From Epiperipatus broadwayi (Eukaryota > Onychophora > Udeonychophora > Euonychophora > Peripatidae), in contig JAQFVV010006428.1 in NCBI GenBank assembly GCA_028023455.1, forward strand, positions 231,501 through 295,500: a stretch of 64,000 nucleotides of DNA. Direction: 5' to 3'. The position numbers and the translations under genes were made by a program. Under the pieces are notes generated by a model, which was given only the letters and a program-made list of their open reading frames with translations, ran no database searches and was not told the DNA's origin. Shown one piece after another: positions 13,307-26,690 of this stretch. Positions within the stretch are counted from its first letter, which is position 1, and every line of letters begins with the position of its first letter.

Positions 13307-13499
13307 CAGTCAACCGTTTTTGATCAGCATACTCCTAAAACAGAAAAAATAAATATGGTGTACCCCAACACTGAACGAGCAGAAATATATTTTGATACAT
13401 AATGTAAAGAGAAAATAAGCCTTATGTCATCATGTAATAATCAAATGTTTATTATAATAATTTTTTTTATAAACAGCTTATATACATATTATTTTATCA

Positions 13500-15640
<2,141 letters not shown>

Positions 15641-16286
15641 TTTTATAACTTAATATAATTGGCAGAGCTTGTATGATTAAAAGTTTCAATCCCATCTTCT
15701 TGTTATTCTTCAATTGATATAGAAGTCACTATCTTAAGTGTCTTCAACTTATGCTTTCTTTCCAGGAATTATTTTTAACCCTTTGTACATTTTTTGAGAG
15801 TTAATTTTATAAAATTCAAATATAATTTATTAACTATTGATACTATGAAATACTTTTTTTAAAACATATAAGCAATTTTGATAATACTAAGTCACTATTA
15901 GTAGTTGATAACATAAAAATAAGCAAGAGAAGATAATGGAACTATACTATAGAACATATAAAAACGATATATAGAGAGTTGCATGTAAATATACCACCAA
16001 TGCATGTAGCTCTGCCATTGATTAATTTCAAATAAAATTTCATAGGACCACATTCAGTTTGCATATTTTTACCAGGGTACTTAGACAGATCAACTTCTGA
16101 GAGGTTTGAATTAATTTCTGCAGTTATTACTGCAATTTCAAACAAATATTTGTCTTTAGACCCATATTATGACCAGTGATAGAAACTACAAACTAAGCTG
16201 TTTCAAGTTTAAGTTGAACTAAAATTAAAATGCATATGTTTTGGTGTATCCCTGTGGGTAAATGTACCCCTCATTGGAGATGACTG

Positions 16287-17040
16287 ATCTATATTTTGCA
16301 AACGATGTATTATTTTTTTGTGCAAATAATGTTTCAAAGCTTCAGGAAATATTGTAATAGTTACCAGAAGAAATTAAGAATATAGGTTAAATATAAAGGC
16401 TAAAAAACTAAAACAATGTTCAACGGATTTTCTCAGAAGAAAGAAATAAAGATTGGTAGTAATGAATTAGAAATTAGTTACTAGAAATATATTAGTCAGA
16501 TTATTAATACAAATATAAACATAATGGATAAAATTAATGATATATTCAAATTTGGATGGAATGCTTTTGTTAAAAATAACAATATTAAAAGAAAATATGC
16601 CCATATGTTTGAAAAAATAGGCTTTTAATAAATATGTTTTACCAATTCTTATTTAGAGATCTGAGACATAGGAACTTAACAGATAAGCAATACTGAGAGT
16701 ACAGACTATTCAATACAAAACAGAACGATAAAAGTTAGTATTAAGATGAAAGCATCGAAATGAACGAAATTCATGGGTGAGAGAAGAAACAAATATTAAT
16801 ATTATTAAAAAAATTAAGAGACGGGAATGAGATTGGGGCTGCACATATTGCTATAGATATGACAACAGATGGACAATTGAAATCTTAAATTGAATTCCAA
16901 GAGATTATAAATGACCTAGAAATAAATTGTGAGATAAATATGCTGTTTTGATGTGAAGAAGAGAGGCTAAAGATCAATGAAACTGGATTCAACTTGGAGA
17001 GATCGGTTATAGTTTAAAATGATGATAATAAAATATTAAA
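16287..17040 (+). pseudogene. RTE-type LINE, 3' half (copy 1, continued)
   Basis: Directly after the hAT target duplication the plus strand reads YFANDVLFFCANN, the degraded [FY]ADD box of the RTE reverse transcriptase, then VSKLQEIL. Further on, in shifted frames, come the C-terminal signatures AHIAI, NRWTIEILN (about 16863) and REAKDQ. The end is rich in atgatgataa, as in RTE 3' termini. Numerous stops. It ends about 370 bp upstream of the P4HA start codon. Confidence 0.75.
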
Positions 17041-17407
17041 TAGCGCTAACGTATGTGCTCTATAACCAAGTAAGATATTAAGGTATATTTATATATAAAT
17101 GTGTGTTTCACACGAAATTAAAATTTTACGAATAAATATCATTACAAAGGGCATACTTTTTTTATAAGCTACTATCAGAAAATTAAAGAAAAAAAAGGGG
17201 GAGGGATATAATAAAATAAAAATTGTTTTTTTTAAATTAGTTTGAAAACGTTAACTGTCTCGAGAAATGTGTTTATTTTTAAATTGCAAATTAATGATCA
17301 ATTATGTATACGCTTTCATTTCCTTCTTAAAACCACTGTAAATAAAAATATATCTAAATTATATATTTAAAAATAATAATTAAGCTAATAGTGTTTTGCA
17401 TTATAAA
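17041..17407 (+). other. Upstream region of the P4HA-like gene; promoter not defined
   Basis: Between the RTE end and the start codon the sequence is very AT-rich with short A- and T-runs (ttttttataa at 17158, gggggaggg near 17199). TATA-like strings abound by composition, so none can be picked out as the promoter. The 5' untranslated region must lie here if the first exon is not further split. Confidence 0.35.
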
Positions 17408-17595
17408 ATGTTAATTTATAATAAATTTATGATTTTTGTAATGATTTTATACGTTCAAGAACCCAGCGTCGTCAAATGTGAATATTTTACAGCAATTGAA
17501 CATTTAAAATCTTTAGTTTCATTAGAAAAACAGTTTACTACTCTTATTGACAAATATATACTAGAAGAAGAAAAAAAAATACAAGAAATTCAAAA
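17408..17595 (+). CDS. Prolyl 4-hydroxylase subunit alpha-like, exon 1
   Basis: The ATG at 17408 opens a 62-codon exon. Residues 2-24 form a hydrophobic signal peptide (core FMIFVMILYV), suiting an ER-lumen enzyme. The mature start EYFTAIEHLKSLVSLEKQF and then DKYILEEEKKIQEIQ match the N-terminal dimerisation domain of collagen prolyl 4-hydroxylase alpha subunits, which begins with an F-T/S-S/A-I box followed by E-K-x-L/F and Y-I-x-x-E/Q-E. The exon ends at aa|gtaagt (donor GT at 17596), leaving phase 2. Its partner exon is at 35348. The protein would hydroxylate proline in procollagen-type repeats as part of an alpha/PDI complex, but the catalytic and peptide-binding domains are not in the window. 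Codon use is as AT-rich as the surroundings. The exact start could be another in-frame codon just upstream (TTG at 17396), which is less likely. Confidence 0.8.
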
Positions 17596-18328
17596 GTAAG
17601 TATATATTTATAAAAATTTAAGTCCTCTGCGGCAATGCACGCATATCGGAATAAATACCACATTAATTTTAATCGTCATAAAAATATTAAATTAGACGTC
17701 ACTAATATTTATATTAATTTAGTATAAACAGTCGTTAGTAAAGTTTATTTTATCAAATACTACTGTTATTTATACTTTATAAGCTTTGTAAAGTTTCAGT
17801 GTTGCAAACGCACATACACACAAATTAGTAACTGTGGTTACACCAATAATCACTCGAAACGTAAAACTTAACAAAATGTTACAACATTAATTCAGAGTAA
17901 TCAATTTATTTCTTCTAAAATTTATTAAATTGCTTAACACTCTTAGCAGCTAATTCCACCTTTCTATTTTGAATAAACTCTAGTGAGAATTAATCCATTT
18001 TTTTATATAATATATTAATAATCTTACAATTATTTCATACAAATGTAAGCTTTTAAGTAATAGACATTTTAAAAATACAAAAATAAATTTCTAAATAAAG
18101 TTAATATTCATAAGATTGGAGCTTGACATAATTGGATAAATTTATCTATTCAAAAAGTTAGTAGAATGAAATATTACATAGTCATTGGGCAAATTTTCCT
18201 ATTCAAAATTGTAGTAGAGCAAAATAATAGATATTTTAATTCTATTGTTACTAAAATTAAGAGAAATTAGTTATCATCAAAGAAAAAAAATACTATAACT
18301 AAAAATATTATATATTATTTTTTTATAT

Positions 18329-18405
18329 GTCAAAGCCTTGACCAGGAAGCGAACCCAGGGCCCAGCTTCTTGGAAGGCAGCTATGCTAAGAACTAGGCCA
18401 CCAAC
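18329..18405 (-). mobile_element. tRNA-Gly-derived SINE or retropseudogene, copy 1
   Basis: On the minus strand the sequence follows tRNA-Gly(UCC): gtggcctagttcttagcata (A-box region), an anticodon arm centred on cttccaaga, and a T-arm reading gggttcgcttcctgg. The acceptor stem is not conserved and the copy ends in tttgaca, shared with the other copies. The downstream 18411-18480 segment belongs to another repeat family. Confidence 0.7.
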
Positions 18406-18410
18406 AGAAG

Positions 18411-18480
18411 CAAAACTTTCCATGCAGTAGTGCCACTCAGTGCAAGTCAGAGTAGTCAATGATGCATGAAGATTTGTGCA
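18411..18480. repeat. Single arm of a foldback repeat family
   Basis: The run aaaactttccatgcagtagt and the following gccactcagtgcaagtcaga match the arm of the perfect hairpin at 25839-25978 and both arms of the diverged hairpin at 18863-18943. Here only one arm is present. Confidence 0.7.
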
Positions 18481-18504
18481 CAAAATCCATATCTGGTGCC
18501 TATT

Positions 18505-18760
18505 CATCCAATATCCCCAGACTAGTTTCTATCTTATGGCTTTAATCAGTGAAAAACTTTGGATCTGAGAGCACTACATTTTGATCTTACGATCTAATGC
18601 AACCCTCCAGAATCCATCTTTTATCTTATTAGCTAACTATAAAGCTTTGAGTCCAAAATGGAAACACAATAATGTTTTCAATTCAAGCTCATTAGCTTGT
18701 ATAATCAAATAGATCTGAATTCAGTTCAGCATTCATACTTTCTAGTGTCTTTGGTTTTTT
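18505..18760 (+). repeat. Partial copy of a dispersed repeat (ccccagactggtttcta family)
   Basis: The head atatccccagactagtttct matches the heads of the longer copies at 22625 (plus) and 26325-26690 (minus). Similarity fades after the first ~60 bp, so the end of this copy is approximate. Confidence 0.5.
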
Positions 18761-18862
18761 AATAACTGCAATCATCATAAACCTTTGGGCAGGATTGATA
18801 TTAAACCATTAAACATTACATGTTCACCATTCTTTATGCTTACATAAGTTGTTTACCCAGAT

Positions 18863-18943
18863 GTAAAACTCTCCATACACTATCACCACTCATTGAGTAC
18901 TATGGCTTGCACTGAGCGGCACTACTGTATGGACAGTTTTGCC
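18863..18943. repeat. Diverged foldback hairpin
   Basis: The left arm aaaactctccatacactatc and the right arm ending actgtatggacagtttt are inverted and imperfect, with sequence related to the perfect hairpin at 25839-25978. This is probably an older insertion of the same family. Confidence 0.7.
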
Positions 18944-19650
18944 TCTGTGTAAAACTGTGTGTGTGAACATAATGAATGGTGATCATGTGATGATTAGTGG
19001 TTTAATATTATTTATTGTTTTTAAAATTTTTAAAAAGAATTACCTTATCATTTGATCAATGTGATTCTATATTTGGCAAGTAGAAAATGCTTTGGTTTTA
19101 CCATAATAAATATTTTGAGTTGTCTTTTTTAAAGATAAATACTTTTTGATGAAAATTGTTTTTGTGATGGGGGCATTTTTAGATTTAAAATAAGTGTTTT
19201 ACAAAAGTAATGTGTAAATAATCATTAATTTATGAAAAAATTACTAATAATTACAATATGTATCTCTTTACCTTGTGGTAAAACCTAGTCAGAAATTCTC
19301 ATTTTTTTGACAAATAGATCATCTCTCTCGTGAAGTTATTATGAAAATAGGCTATTGTCTATCATGAAAAAGGGAATTGTTATTTCTTCTAAGTACTGAT
19401 ATCTTCAGATTTTATTTTCAGTTAATACTATTAAAGTTGAAGCAGAATAAACAATCAACTTCAGGCTGTGATGTAAAGTTATAGACAGGCTTAATGCAAA
19501 GTAGAAAGACATAGTGATTACACCTTCTTTTGTAATATCCAAAATGACCAAATCTACACAAGATTTCTATTTCTCTCATTCAAGGATTTATGCTTTAAAT
19601 TTTGTGTACATATTTAGTGATAACATTAATGGAACCAGTTATTCCTTTTT

Positions 19651-19746
19651 TCATGTGTCAAAGCATCGACCAGGAAGTGAACCTGCAAACCCAGGACAAC
19701 TGCTTGTAAGGTGGCTGTGCTGACCACTCAACCACCAGCACTTGAC
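19651..19746 (-). mobile_element. tRNA-Gly-derived mini-SINE, copy 2, with 17-bp target duplication
   Basis: The 96-bp insert reads on the minus strand as a tRNA-Gly-like sequence (tggtggttgagtggtcagca, anticodon region cttacaagc, then a T-arm-like ggttcacttcctgg). It is flanked by the identical 17-mer accagttattccttttt at 19634-19650 and 19747-19763. In the insert's orientation the duplication starts with AAAAAGG, as expected for LINE-type endonuclease priming. There is a short internal insertion relative to the other copies near gggtttgca. Confidence 0.85.
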
Positions 19747-19841
19747 ACCAGTTATTCCTTTTTAAACAAATTATATCATTATTATAAACTTAAAGAGTAG
19801 TTTATATTGACTTTTAAAATATTTCAACTCCAATCAGGATA

Positions 19842-19861
19842 CAATATATATATATATATAT
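19842..19861. repeat. (AT)n microsatellite
   Basis: A short run of pure AT dinucleotides in intron 1. Confidence 0.9.
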
Positions 19862-21578
19862 TGATTTTGGCAAGTGACTTATAATTTAATGTTTATTATT
19901 GTAATTGTTCATTTTTAATTTAACATAATTATACTGATCCTAACGGAAAAAAAAGGTTATCCATATTTTTGCTAAGTACTTGAAATAGTTAATTGTGGTT
20001 AATAAACCCTAGATTTAAATAAAATACCTACAACAAGGAATGAATTAATGTTTCAATTGTCCTGAGTCATTAAGTTTTTTGTGTCAAAGTGTCAGATTAC
20101 ATACATATTATTCCCAGATTATTCCAATTAAATTTATTTATTTATTATATTAACCACACACAAACACATACACACATATATGGACACAGTTAATTGTTGA
20201 CAAATGATATAAAGAAATATATATTGTTTTAAGATTAACTCTGTGCAACAGTTTAAATATAATTGAGTCGCTCTCTAATGTTAGCAAATAACAATACATT
20301 TTTAAAGTTTAAAAAAGTTACTGCATTAACTTTTTCCTTCTTCATATATCAGGAGATGATCTACAACATTTTAACTAGAAATAATGAATTTTTAACAATA
20401 ATATATTCATTTTATATATTTTGAACTTTGATATATATGTCTGGCCTTTGTTGAATCTTTATCATTTTTTAATCTTGACAATAATGACTTAAATTCTAAT
20501 ATTTTAGAATAACAAATAATTTATAGTGCTAAATATTTAGATATAAGGTTTGATATTAATATTTGTAATCATCATTGGCAAAATTAAAAATAAAAAAGTG
20601 TTTATAATAACAGATATATATATATGTCAATCTGTTTTTAAAAATACTTAGATATAAATTTTTGATTGATTAAAAATTCATCATTTCTAGCTAAAGCATA
20701 GTAGGCAATCCTCCTAATATATAAAGGTAGGAGGAAGTTAAAGTGGTATCTCTTTTAACTATAAAATGTATTGGCATTTGCTGATATTAGAGTGCTATTG
20801 AATTATATTTAAACAGTTGTAAAAAATTAAGTTCAAAATATTACATATTAATATATTAAACTGTAAGATAAGGAAATATGTATATATTTTAATCAAAATC
20901 TAGATTTATTGGTGATTTTATTACATATTTTAATTTACAATATGCATGGTGTCACAGTCAGTAACTATGCCATTTATAATCTATGATTTTTTTTTAAAAA
21001 AGTGAGAGACTGATTGAATCCTATAGAGAATATATTAAACTCGATGTCTATAATTCCTTCTAATCTTTTTTTATATAATTTGTTAAAATGTACAAATATT
21101 TATTTTATTTTTTATTACTGCTGGATTTAAAAATCAGTGTCTGTGCTAACATGAGAAGTCCATCTCTAATTCCATACATATATTTGGAAAAAAACATTTC
21201 TCTGGACAAGCATTTAAAAATAAAATTTTTATAATAATTATGGTCAAGGAAATCAACTTATTAGGTCTTTTTAAAAAAGTTTCTGAAACACATTACATGT
21301 TTATATTTGGTCAATAAATGTGAGAAAGCAACAACATAAAAAAATGAATTTGAATACATTATATAATTTCTTTAGATAATGAAGCAAAAATGTATGTTTA
21401 TACTAGATCAGTAAAGGGATCTTCAATGTATTTTATTTGGGCTGTTAAAAAATTAGCAGCTTTATCTTGGTCCAAATATATCACAAAATAAAGATAGGCT
21501 ATTCTTAAATATTGTCATAATTTTTAATTAATCATATTCTTAACAGAAACACACAGGCTTATTATATACATGTGTCTA

Positions 21579-21856
21579 TATATGTAATATATAGGGTATA
21601 TGAGCACAGACTTTCACACCACCCACCACTCTCCACTCTATCTCATAACACTGATACACTTGAACCCATATATGCTGAAAAGGTAAATAATCACCAATAT
21701 ATGTATTTCATGTTTGCTGGTTTAGCATGAAATACCTATATTGGTGCTTATTTATCCTTTCAGTATATATGTGTTCAAGTGTATCAGTGTTCTGGGATAA
21801 TATGGAGAGTGGTGGATCATGTGAAAGTCTGTGCTCATATACTCTATATATTACTA
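21579..21856. mobile_element. Foldback MITE with ~130-bp arms and a 13-bp loop
   Basis: The left arm 21579-21712 and right arm 21726-21856 are near-complementary over their whole length (for example gtatatgagcacagactttc on the left and its inverse ending gctcatatac on the right). The loop is tttgctggtttag. A related but more diverged element lies at 41284-41708, so this is a family. No coding capacity. Confidence 0.85.
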
Positions 21857-22624
21857 TATTACTCATATTCTTGTAAAAATACATTACAAAGATATTGGAC
21901 TAAATCACATGTTAACCAACTTCAGCCACATGCAGCACTTTAATCTCAATCTTGTAGTTATTATTGTGATAAACATAGACACATTTTTATTTCCTCTTGT
22001 AATTTGTAAATAAACATTTTGATGACTCTAGAAGAAGAAAAATACAGTTTACAATATTTTTTCTTAAACTCAGCCTTATAGTAATTACTGTATATTATAA
22101 TATTTAAATATTAGGAATTTGTGAAATAAATCAAACTCTCAAAGTATTTTTTTGTTTTTGTTTATTTTTAGGATAATTTTAATTTTTATTAGGATGTATA
22201 CATATTCTACTCTGTTCTATTACTAAAATACATATTTGAATATATCCACAGTCATCCAGAAATTCATATTCATCATAAATCTGTTTTTTACTTCTTTACT
22301 TGTGGTCTTTTATGAGTGTGAAAATATTAAAGAAAAATGGCTATCATGTTAAAAAGTTGTCTGAACTTTGGAATAAATAGTTTTAGATAATTGTTAGAAA
22401 TATTAATTTTTTGCCATAAATTTGAAAAACCATTAATATATTGTCATTAATACTTTAAGTGGTGTGATAATTGTTTTAATAGGTTGAATTTCAATAGAAA
22501 TAATCTAGCTCAGATTTTGTGATTTTGGATGTTATGATGATGCTGAAATTGTTATCTATTCTCTACATTACTTTAAATGCATCTATAATTACAAAAAAAT
22601 TAAGTCACATGTCACATGATCTAA

Positions 22625-22960
22625 TTTAACAAGCTTCTGTTACAAATGTTATATATAGAGCTTGCAAATAAGCTCTTAACAAGCTTTGTAGATTATCCCC
22701 AATTCCAGACTGGTTTCTACTATTGCCATTGTCAGTAAGGTGCTAGGATATTCAAGCATTAGATTAAAAATACTGGGACAAATCCAACACTTTATCTAAT
22801 GGATAACTATTAAGTAGAAAATCTGAAATTTTTAGATATTCATATGTCTTTCAATCCAGGTATCTCATTTAAATAGCTATATGGGACTCAACCAAGTTCA
22901 GATACAACATATATTAATAGTTTTAGCAATATAAAATCACCAAAGCCTTAATAAATTTAC
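22625..22960 (+). repeat. Dispersed ~340-bp repeat, plus-strand copy
   Basis: This aligns by eye over most of its length with the reverse complement of 26325-26690. Shared blocks include aacaagctttg, ccagactggttt, acattagatt-like, tttatctaa, catatgtctttcaa/catgtcttt, gttcagata and ccatatattaatag-like segments. No coding frame. The class is unknown; it may be a SINE body or a short non-autonomous element. Confidence 0.65.
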
Positions 22961-24241
22961 ATTATGGTATGTAACTTCTTTCTGATTGCTGCAATTGTAA
23001 CATTTTAACCTATTAATTAAAAAAACTCTTGAAGATATTAGTATTATATAGACCTTTTGGATTATTGGAAGTACCCTATTAGCATGATAATACCATGAGA
23101 GATATGGACTAAAATTCAATAAAAATAAGAACTTTTAATGGGCCAAGTGTTTTAGCCTGAGGGAAAATAATTGAATAATTTAGATTTCCAGAAAAAAATT
23201 GTAATTTTCAGTGATTTGTATGCCACTTAAAATTCATGATGCAATATTTTTACAAAATATTTATATTTTTCAACCAGAGACTACATCACTAATAGGAAAT
23301 TGCCTTGGAAATCAGTTTAATTTGAAAAAGACAACTGTTAAAAGTTTATTACAGAAGCAAAAACTTTTTTTATTGAGAAAATAAAATTGATGTGTAAATA
23401 GTAAATAAAATATTTTTAATTTTTTAATAACAATGAATAATATATTTAATTCTAAATTTGTTTTTATTCTTTGATAACTTAATATAAAATTCAAATATTT
23501 AATATTTCACTCTACTAACTTTTTGAATATATAAATTGCAGCCAGTGATGATGAATGTCATAGTTATATATTAGAACTTTGTTTAGATATAATTTTGTAT
23601 TTTCAAGATGTTAATTATTGGCTTTTAAAATGCCTACTACTTGAAAGCTTGTGTTTGTTATAAATAATTTTAAGATTATCAATATATTTTATGGTAAACA
23701 GATTCAATTATAAAAATAAAATGTTCAAATATGGAGGCTCTATATGCAGATTCTCATTAGATCTTATTGAAAATAAAATGTGCAGTTTGCTTCTAAAAAT
23801 GTTAAATATTTTCAGCAATCACCAGCCTATGTAAAATTGATTATTTTGTAAATTTTAATTTTCTAGTTTTGCACTTTATTCTAACATCATTGAAAGAATG
23901 TATACTTCTGATTTAATTACTATATATATAATAGACAATTCTTGATTAAGTTGCACAGATAATTTTCTATTTTTTTCTTCAAATCATTTTCCATATATAA
24001 AATAACAATTAGAAAATAAAATCATTCTAAATAAATGAATATTTGACACATACAGATTTAAATCTTTCCACAGAATATCACAAATGATTATACAATAGTT
24101 CATGTCCATTAATTAGTTTTTTTGGTTGTTTTCTCATCCTTGGTGTTCACCTTAAGATGTTGCTACTTTTAGGTAAATTCCTAGAAATATACCATTTCAC
24201 CGGCCTTCACCCAACCAAAGAGGAATTTTTATATGTTATAA

Positions 24242-24472
24242 ATGCAGAAAAGTGCTCATGTTATGTTGGATGGAGGAGGTGATGGCGACAGAAGCCAAAA
24301 CAAAGAGACTTCTTTCTATGATAAAACACAGAAAGAGTTCCCAACGGCTGCCGGTTATGGCTTTTTTTTCTATGTTAAAAGCAAAGAGAAAGAAATGCCT
24401 TCATCGGCTGCCATAATAGTCGATTTTGTTCATCATTTTCTCATAATAGTAGAATATCTATTTTCTCTGTAG
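24242..24472 (+). other. Conserved frame inside the TIR element, function unknown
   Basis: A 76-codon frame with VMLDGGGDGDRSQNKETSF followed by YDKTQKEFPTAAGYGFFF is closely matched by a frame in the opposite-strand copy at 53262-53489 (IMLDEGCGGGGDRSQHKET, then YDKTQKEFPMAAGYGFF). The agreement at the protein level may only reflect DNA identity between copies. No domain is recognised, and I do not claim it is expressed. Confidence 0.3.
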
Positions 24473-24699
24473 TTTCATGTGAAAGTGTGTGTCTTTGAAG
24501 CAGTCATAGTTTTTTTTAAATTTGATAAGACATCTATTTTTTTAATGTGTTGTAACTTACTTTACTGTTGTAAGTTTAGTAATAATGTCCTGAAGATTCC
24601 ATTACGAAGGGGTAACACTCAAAAATTGCTTTTAAGGGTACGAAAGGGAAAAAAAATAAAGGATCATGCGAAAAGTACGTTTTCACGAGAATTCATCCG

Positions 24700-25230
24700 T
24701 GACCAGTTACTTTTACTATATATATATGCACAAACAAAAACAACCCACTGTCTAATTATTAGGAATTACTTGTCTGAAAAATAAAATTAGTCGGGTATTA
24801 TTATTTTTTTTTTTTGTTACATTTATTAATTCAAAATAAGATTAGTTTTTATATCTACACACTAACAAAAACAACCCAGTTCCTGATTAATTACTGTCTT
24901 TAAAAAAAAAGCAAATTCAACGGGGTTTCATTTTTTTCAATGGAGTCTTTGAATTACGGTTTGTTTGTTTTTATATATACACAAGATTTACCAAAAAAAA
25001 AAGAAACCCACTTTCTGATTAATTACTGTCAAAAGAAACGCAAATTAGTCGGCTATCATTTTTAAATTTAGTATTTCAATAATGGTACCCTTTTTATATA
25101 GACAGACTTCACAAAAACAACCCATTTTCTGATTTATTACTGCCACCCCCCCCCCAAAGAAAACGGAAATTAAGTCGGGCATCATTTTTCAATCAAGTCT
25201 TTTAATGACGGTTCTTACTAATAGTAGTCG
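24700..25230 (+). repeat. ~105-bp tandem subrepeats within TIR element copy 1
   Basis: Units carry, in order, a tatata/acac run, caaaaacaaccca, a ctgattaattactg-like block, an aaattagtcgg-like block and atcattttt. They recur near 24730, 24860, 24990 and 25115 with A-run length changes. Confidence 0.7.
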
Positions 25231-25309
25231 GATATTAATTCTAAATTGTAGTATATAAATTACGTTACTTTTGATAGATTTAGAATTACCTCTTGCTTTT
25301 TTAATAAAA

Positions 25310-25640
25310 TGATTGATTTACTCTTGACCAAAAATACCGTAACTTTAAAAAAAAAAGACAGACATAAAGTCCAAAAAAAAAAAATGAGAAAAAGCCCCAT
25401 AACTTTAAAGATACACACACAAACTCAAAATCAAAATAAGATTAATAAACATTTACTTATTACATCTTGCTTTTGAATAAAATTATTGATTTACTCTTGC
25501 AAAAAAAAAAGACCGTAACTTTAAAAAGACACACATAAAGTCAAAAAAAAAAAATTAGAAAAACACCGTAACTTTAAAGACACACATACACAAACTCAAA
25601 AACAAGATAAGATTAATAAACATTTACAAAAATGAAAAAA
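25310..25640 (+). repeat. ~160-bp tandem subrepeats within TIR element copy 1
   Basis: Two units share attgatttactcttg, ccgtaactttaaa, gacacacataaagtc-like, a second ccgtaactttaaag-like block and aagattaataaacatttac. The opposite-strand copy at 51840-52370 carries about three such units, which explains most of the length difference between the copies. Confidence 0.75.
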
Positions 25641-25838
25641 ACTAACATCATATAATAGTATTAGTTAGTAGAATATTTTATTACAAATCTAAGAAATCAG
25701 ATCTTTTTAGATCAAATCGATCATTTAGGTCCAGCCCGGAATCGTTATATGTATATGTTTTTGATTAGCATCAATGCCATCTTAAGGCGAATACCAAGGA
25801 TGAGAATACAACCGTTTTTTTTCAATGCACATTTTGAT

Positions 25839-25978
25839 ACAAGGCAAAACTCTCTCCATACAGTAGTGCCACCCTGTGCCAACCAGAGTAATCAATGGAT
25901 GCCAGAAGGCTTGGCATCCATTGATTACTCTGGTTGGCACAGGGTGGCACTACTGTATGGAGAGAGTTTTGCCTTGTT
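25839..25978. mobile_element. Perfect foldback hairpin, ~65-bp arms, 7-bp loop
   Basis: The left arm runs from acaaggcaaaactctctcca to aatggatgcca (25904). The loop is gaaggct and the right arm 25912-25978 is an exact inverse by eye. Related arms occur at 18411-18480 and 18863-18943, so it belongs to a family; perfect arms imply recent origin or gene-conversion-like correction. Confidence 0.9.
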
Positions 25979-26324
25979 TAATAACAATTATGTCCTAGTA
26001 TAAGAGATGGTGAAAATGTTGAATTACCAATATCAGCACATCAATTTATATACAATATTTCATTTGTCAATTTTATCAACAGCATCCTTCCTATTAATAT
26101 TTACTTTACCAATATTTCATTCCACATTAAATGCAACATTTAAAATGAAAAGAAATCAATGATGAAATCATATTGCAGACATTATTATTTATATGGTGAT
26201 GAAATCCACATTTTTCTTCAATATTTTTCTTCCTCGTATATGGATAAACTTATATAATGTGTGTAAAATATCTTTTTTATTATATACTATATTTAACAAT
26301 TCATTAGCATATATTTTAATGATG

Positions 26325-26690
26325 GATAATTTATAAAATTGATGGGGCTTTGGCTAAATTAAATGACTAAGCCTATTAATATATGGAATATCTGAATTAA
26401 GTTCAGGTCCATATAATTTTTTCAGTTGGAGAGCTGACTTTAAAGACATGCAGATGTCTAAAGGTTTAGATCTTTTTCTTGAGAATTATCTTTTAGATAA
26501 ATGCTTAGCTTGGGTTGTTTTTTTGAATCTAATGTCTCAACTCCTCACTGAAGAGACCCATAGGTCAAAACCAGTCTGGGGATGGGGACAATCTAAGATA
26601 AAGATTATTTGAATGCCTTCTCTTGCAGTAGCATTTATCATAATAAAAAAAGCTTGTTTAGAGCGTTAGCATGCTCTTAAGTTTACAAAT
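26325..26690 (-). repeat. Dispersed ~340-bp repeat, minus-strand copy
   Basis: The reverse complement matches 22625-22960. The clearest shared block is the inverse of accagtctggggatggggac, plus gtctcttcagtgaggag, which is degraded in the plus copy. Confidence 0.65.

Larger units (their letters stand above)
24116..25821 (+). mobile_element. TIR element with internal tandem repeats, copy 1
   Basis: The element spans 24124-25813, with terminal inverted repeats of about 37 bp starting ggttgttttctcatccttgg (the right end reads ggttgtattctcatccttgg inverted). The flanking octamer gttttttt occurs on both sides (24116-24123 and 25814-25821). Inside are a GGGDGDRSQNKET-encoding block, about four ~105-bp subrepeats built on caaaaacaaccca and ctgattaattactg, then two ~160-bp subrepeats built on ccgtaactttaaa. 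A second copy in the opposite orientation is at 51674-53522. It is probably a non-autonomous DNA transposon; the superfamily was not recognised. Confidence 0.8.
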
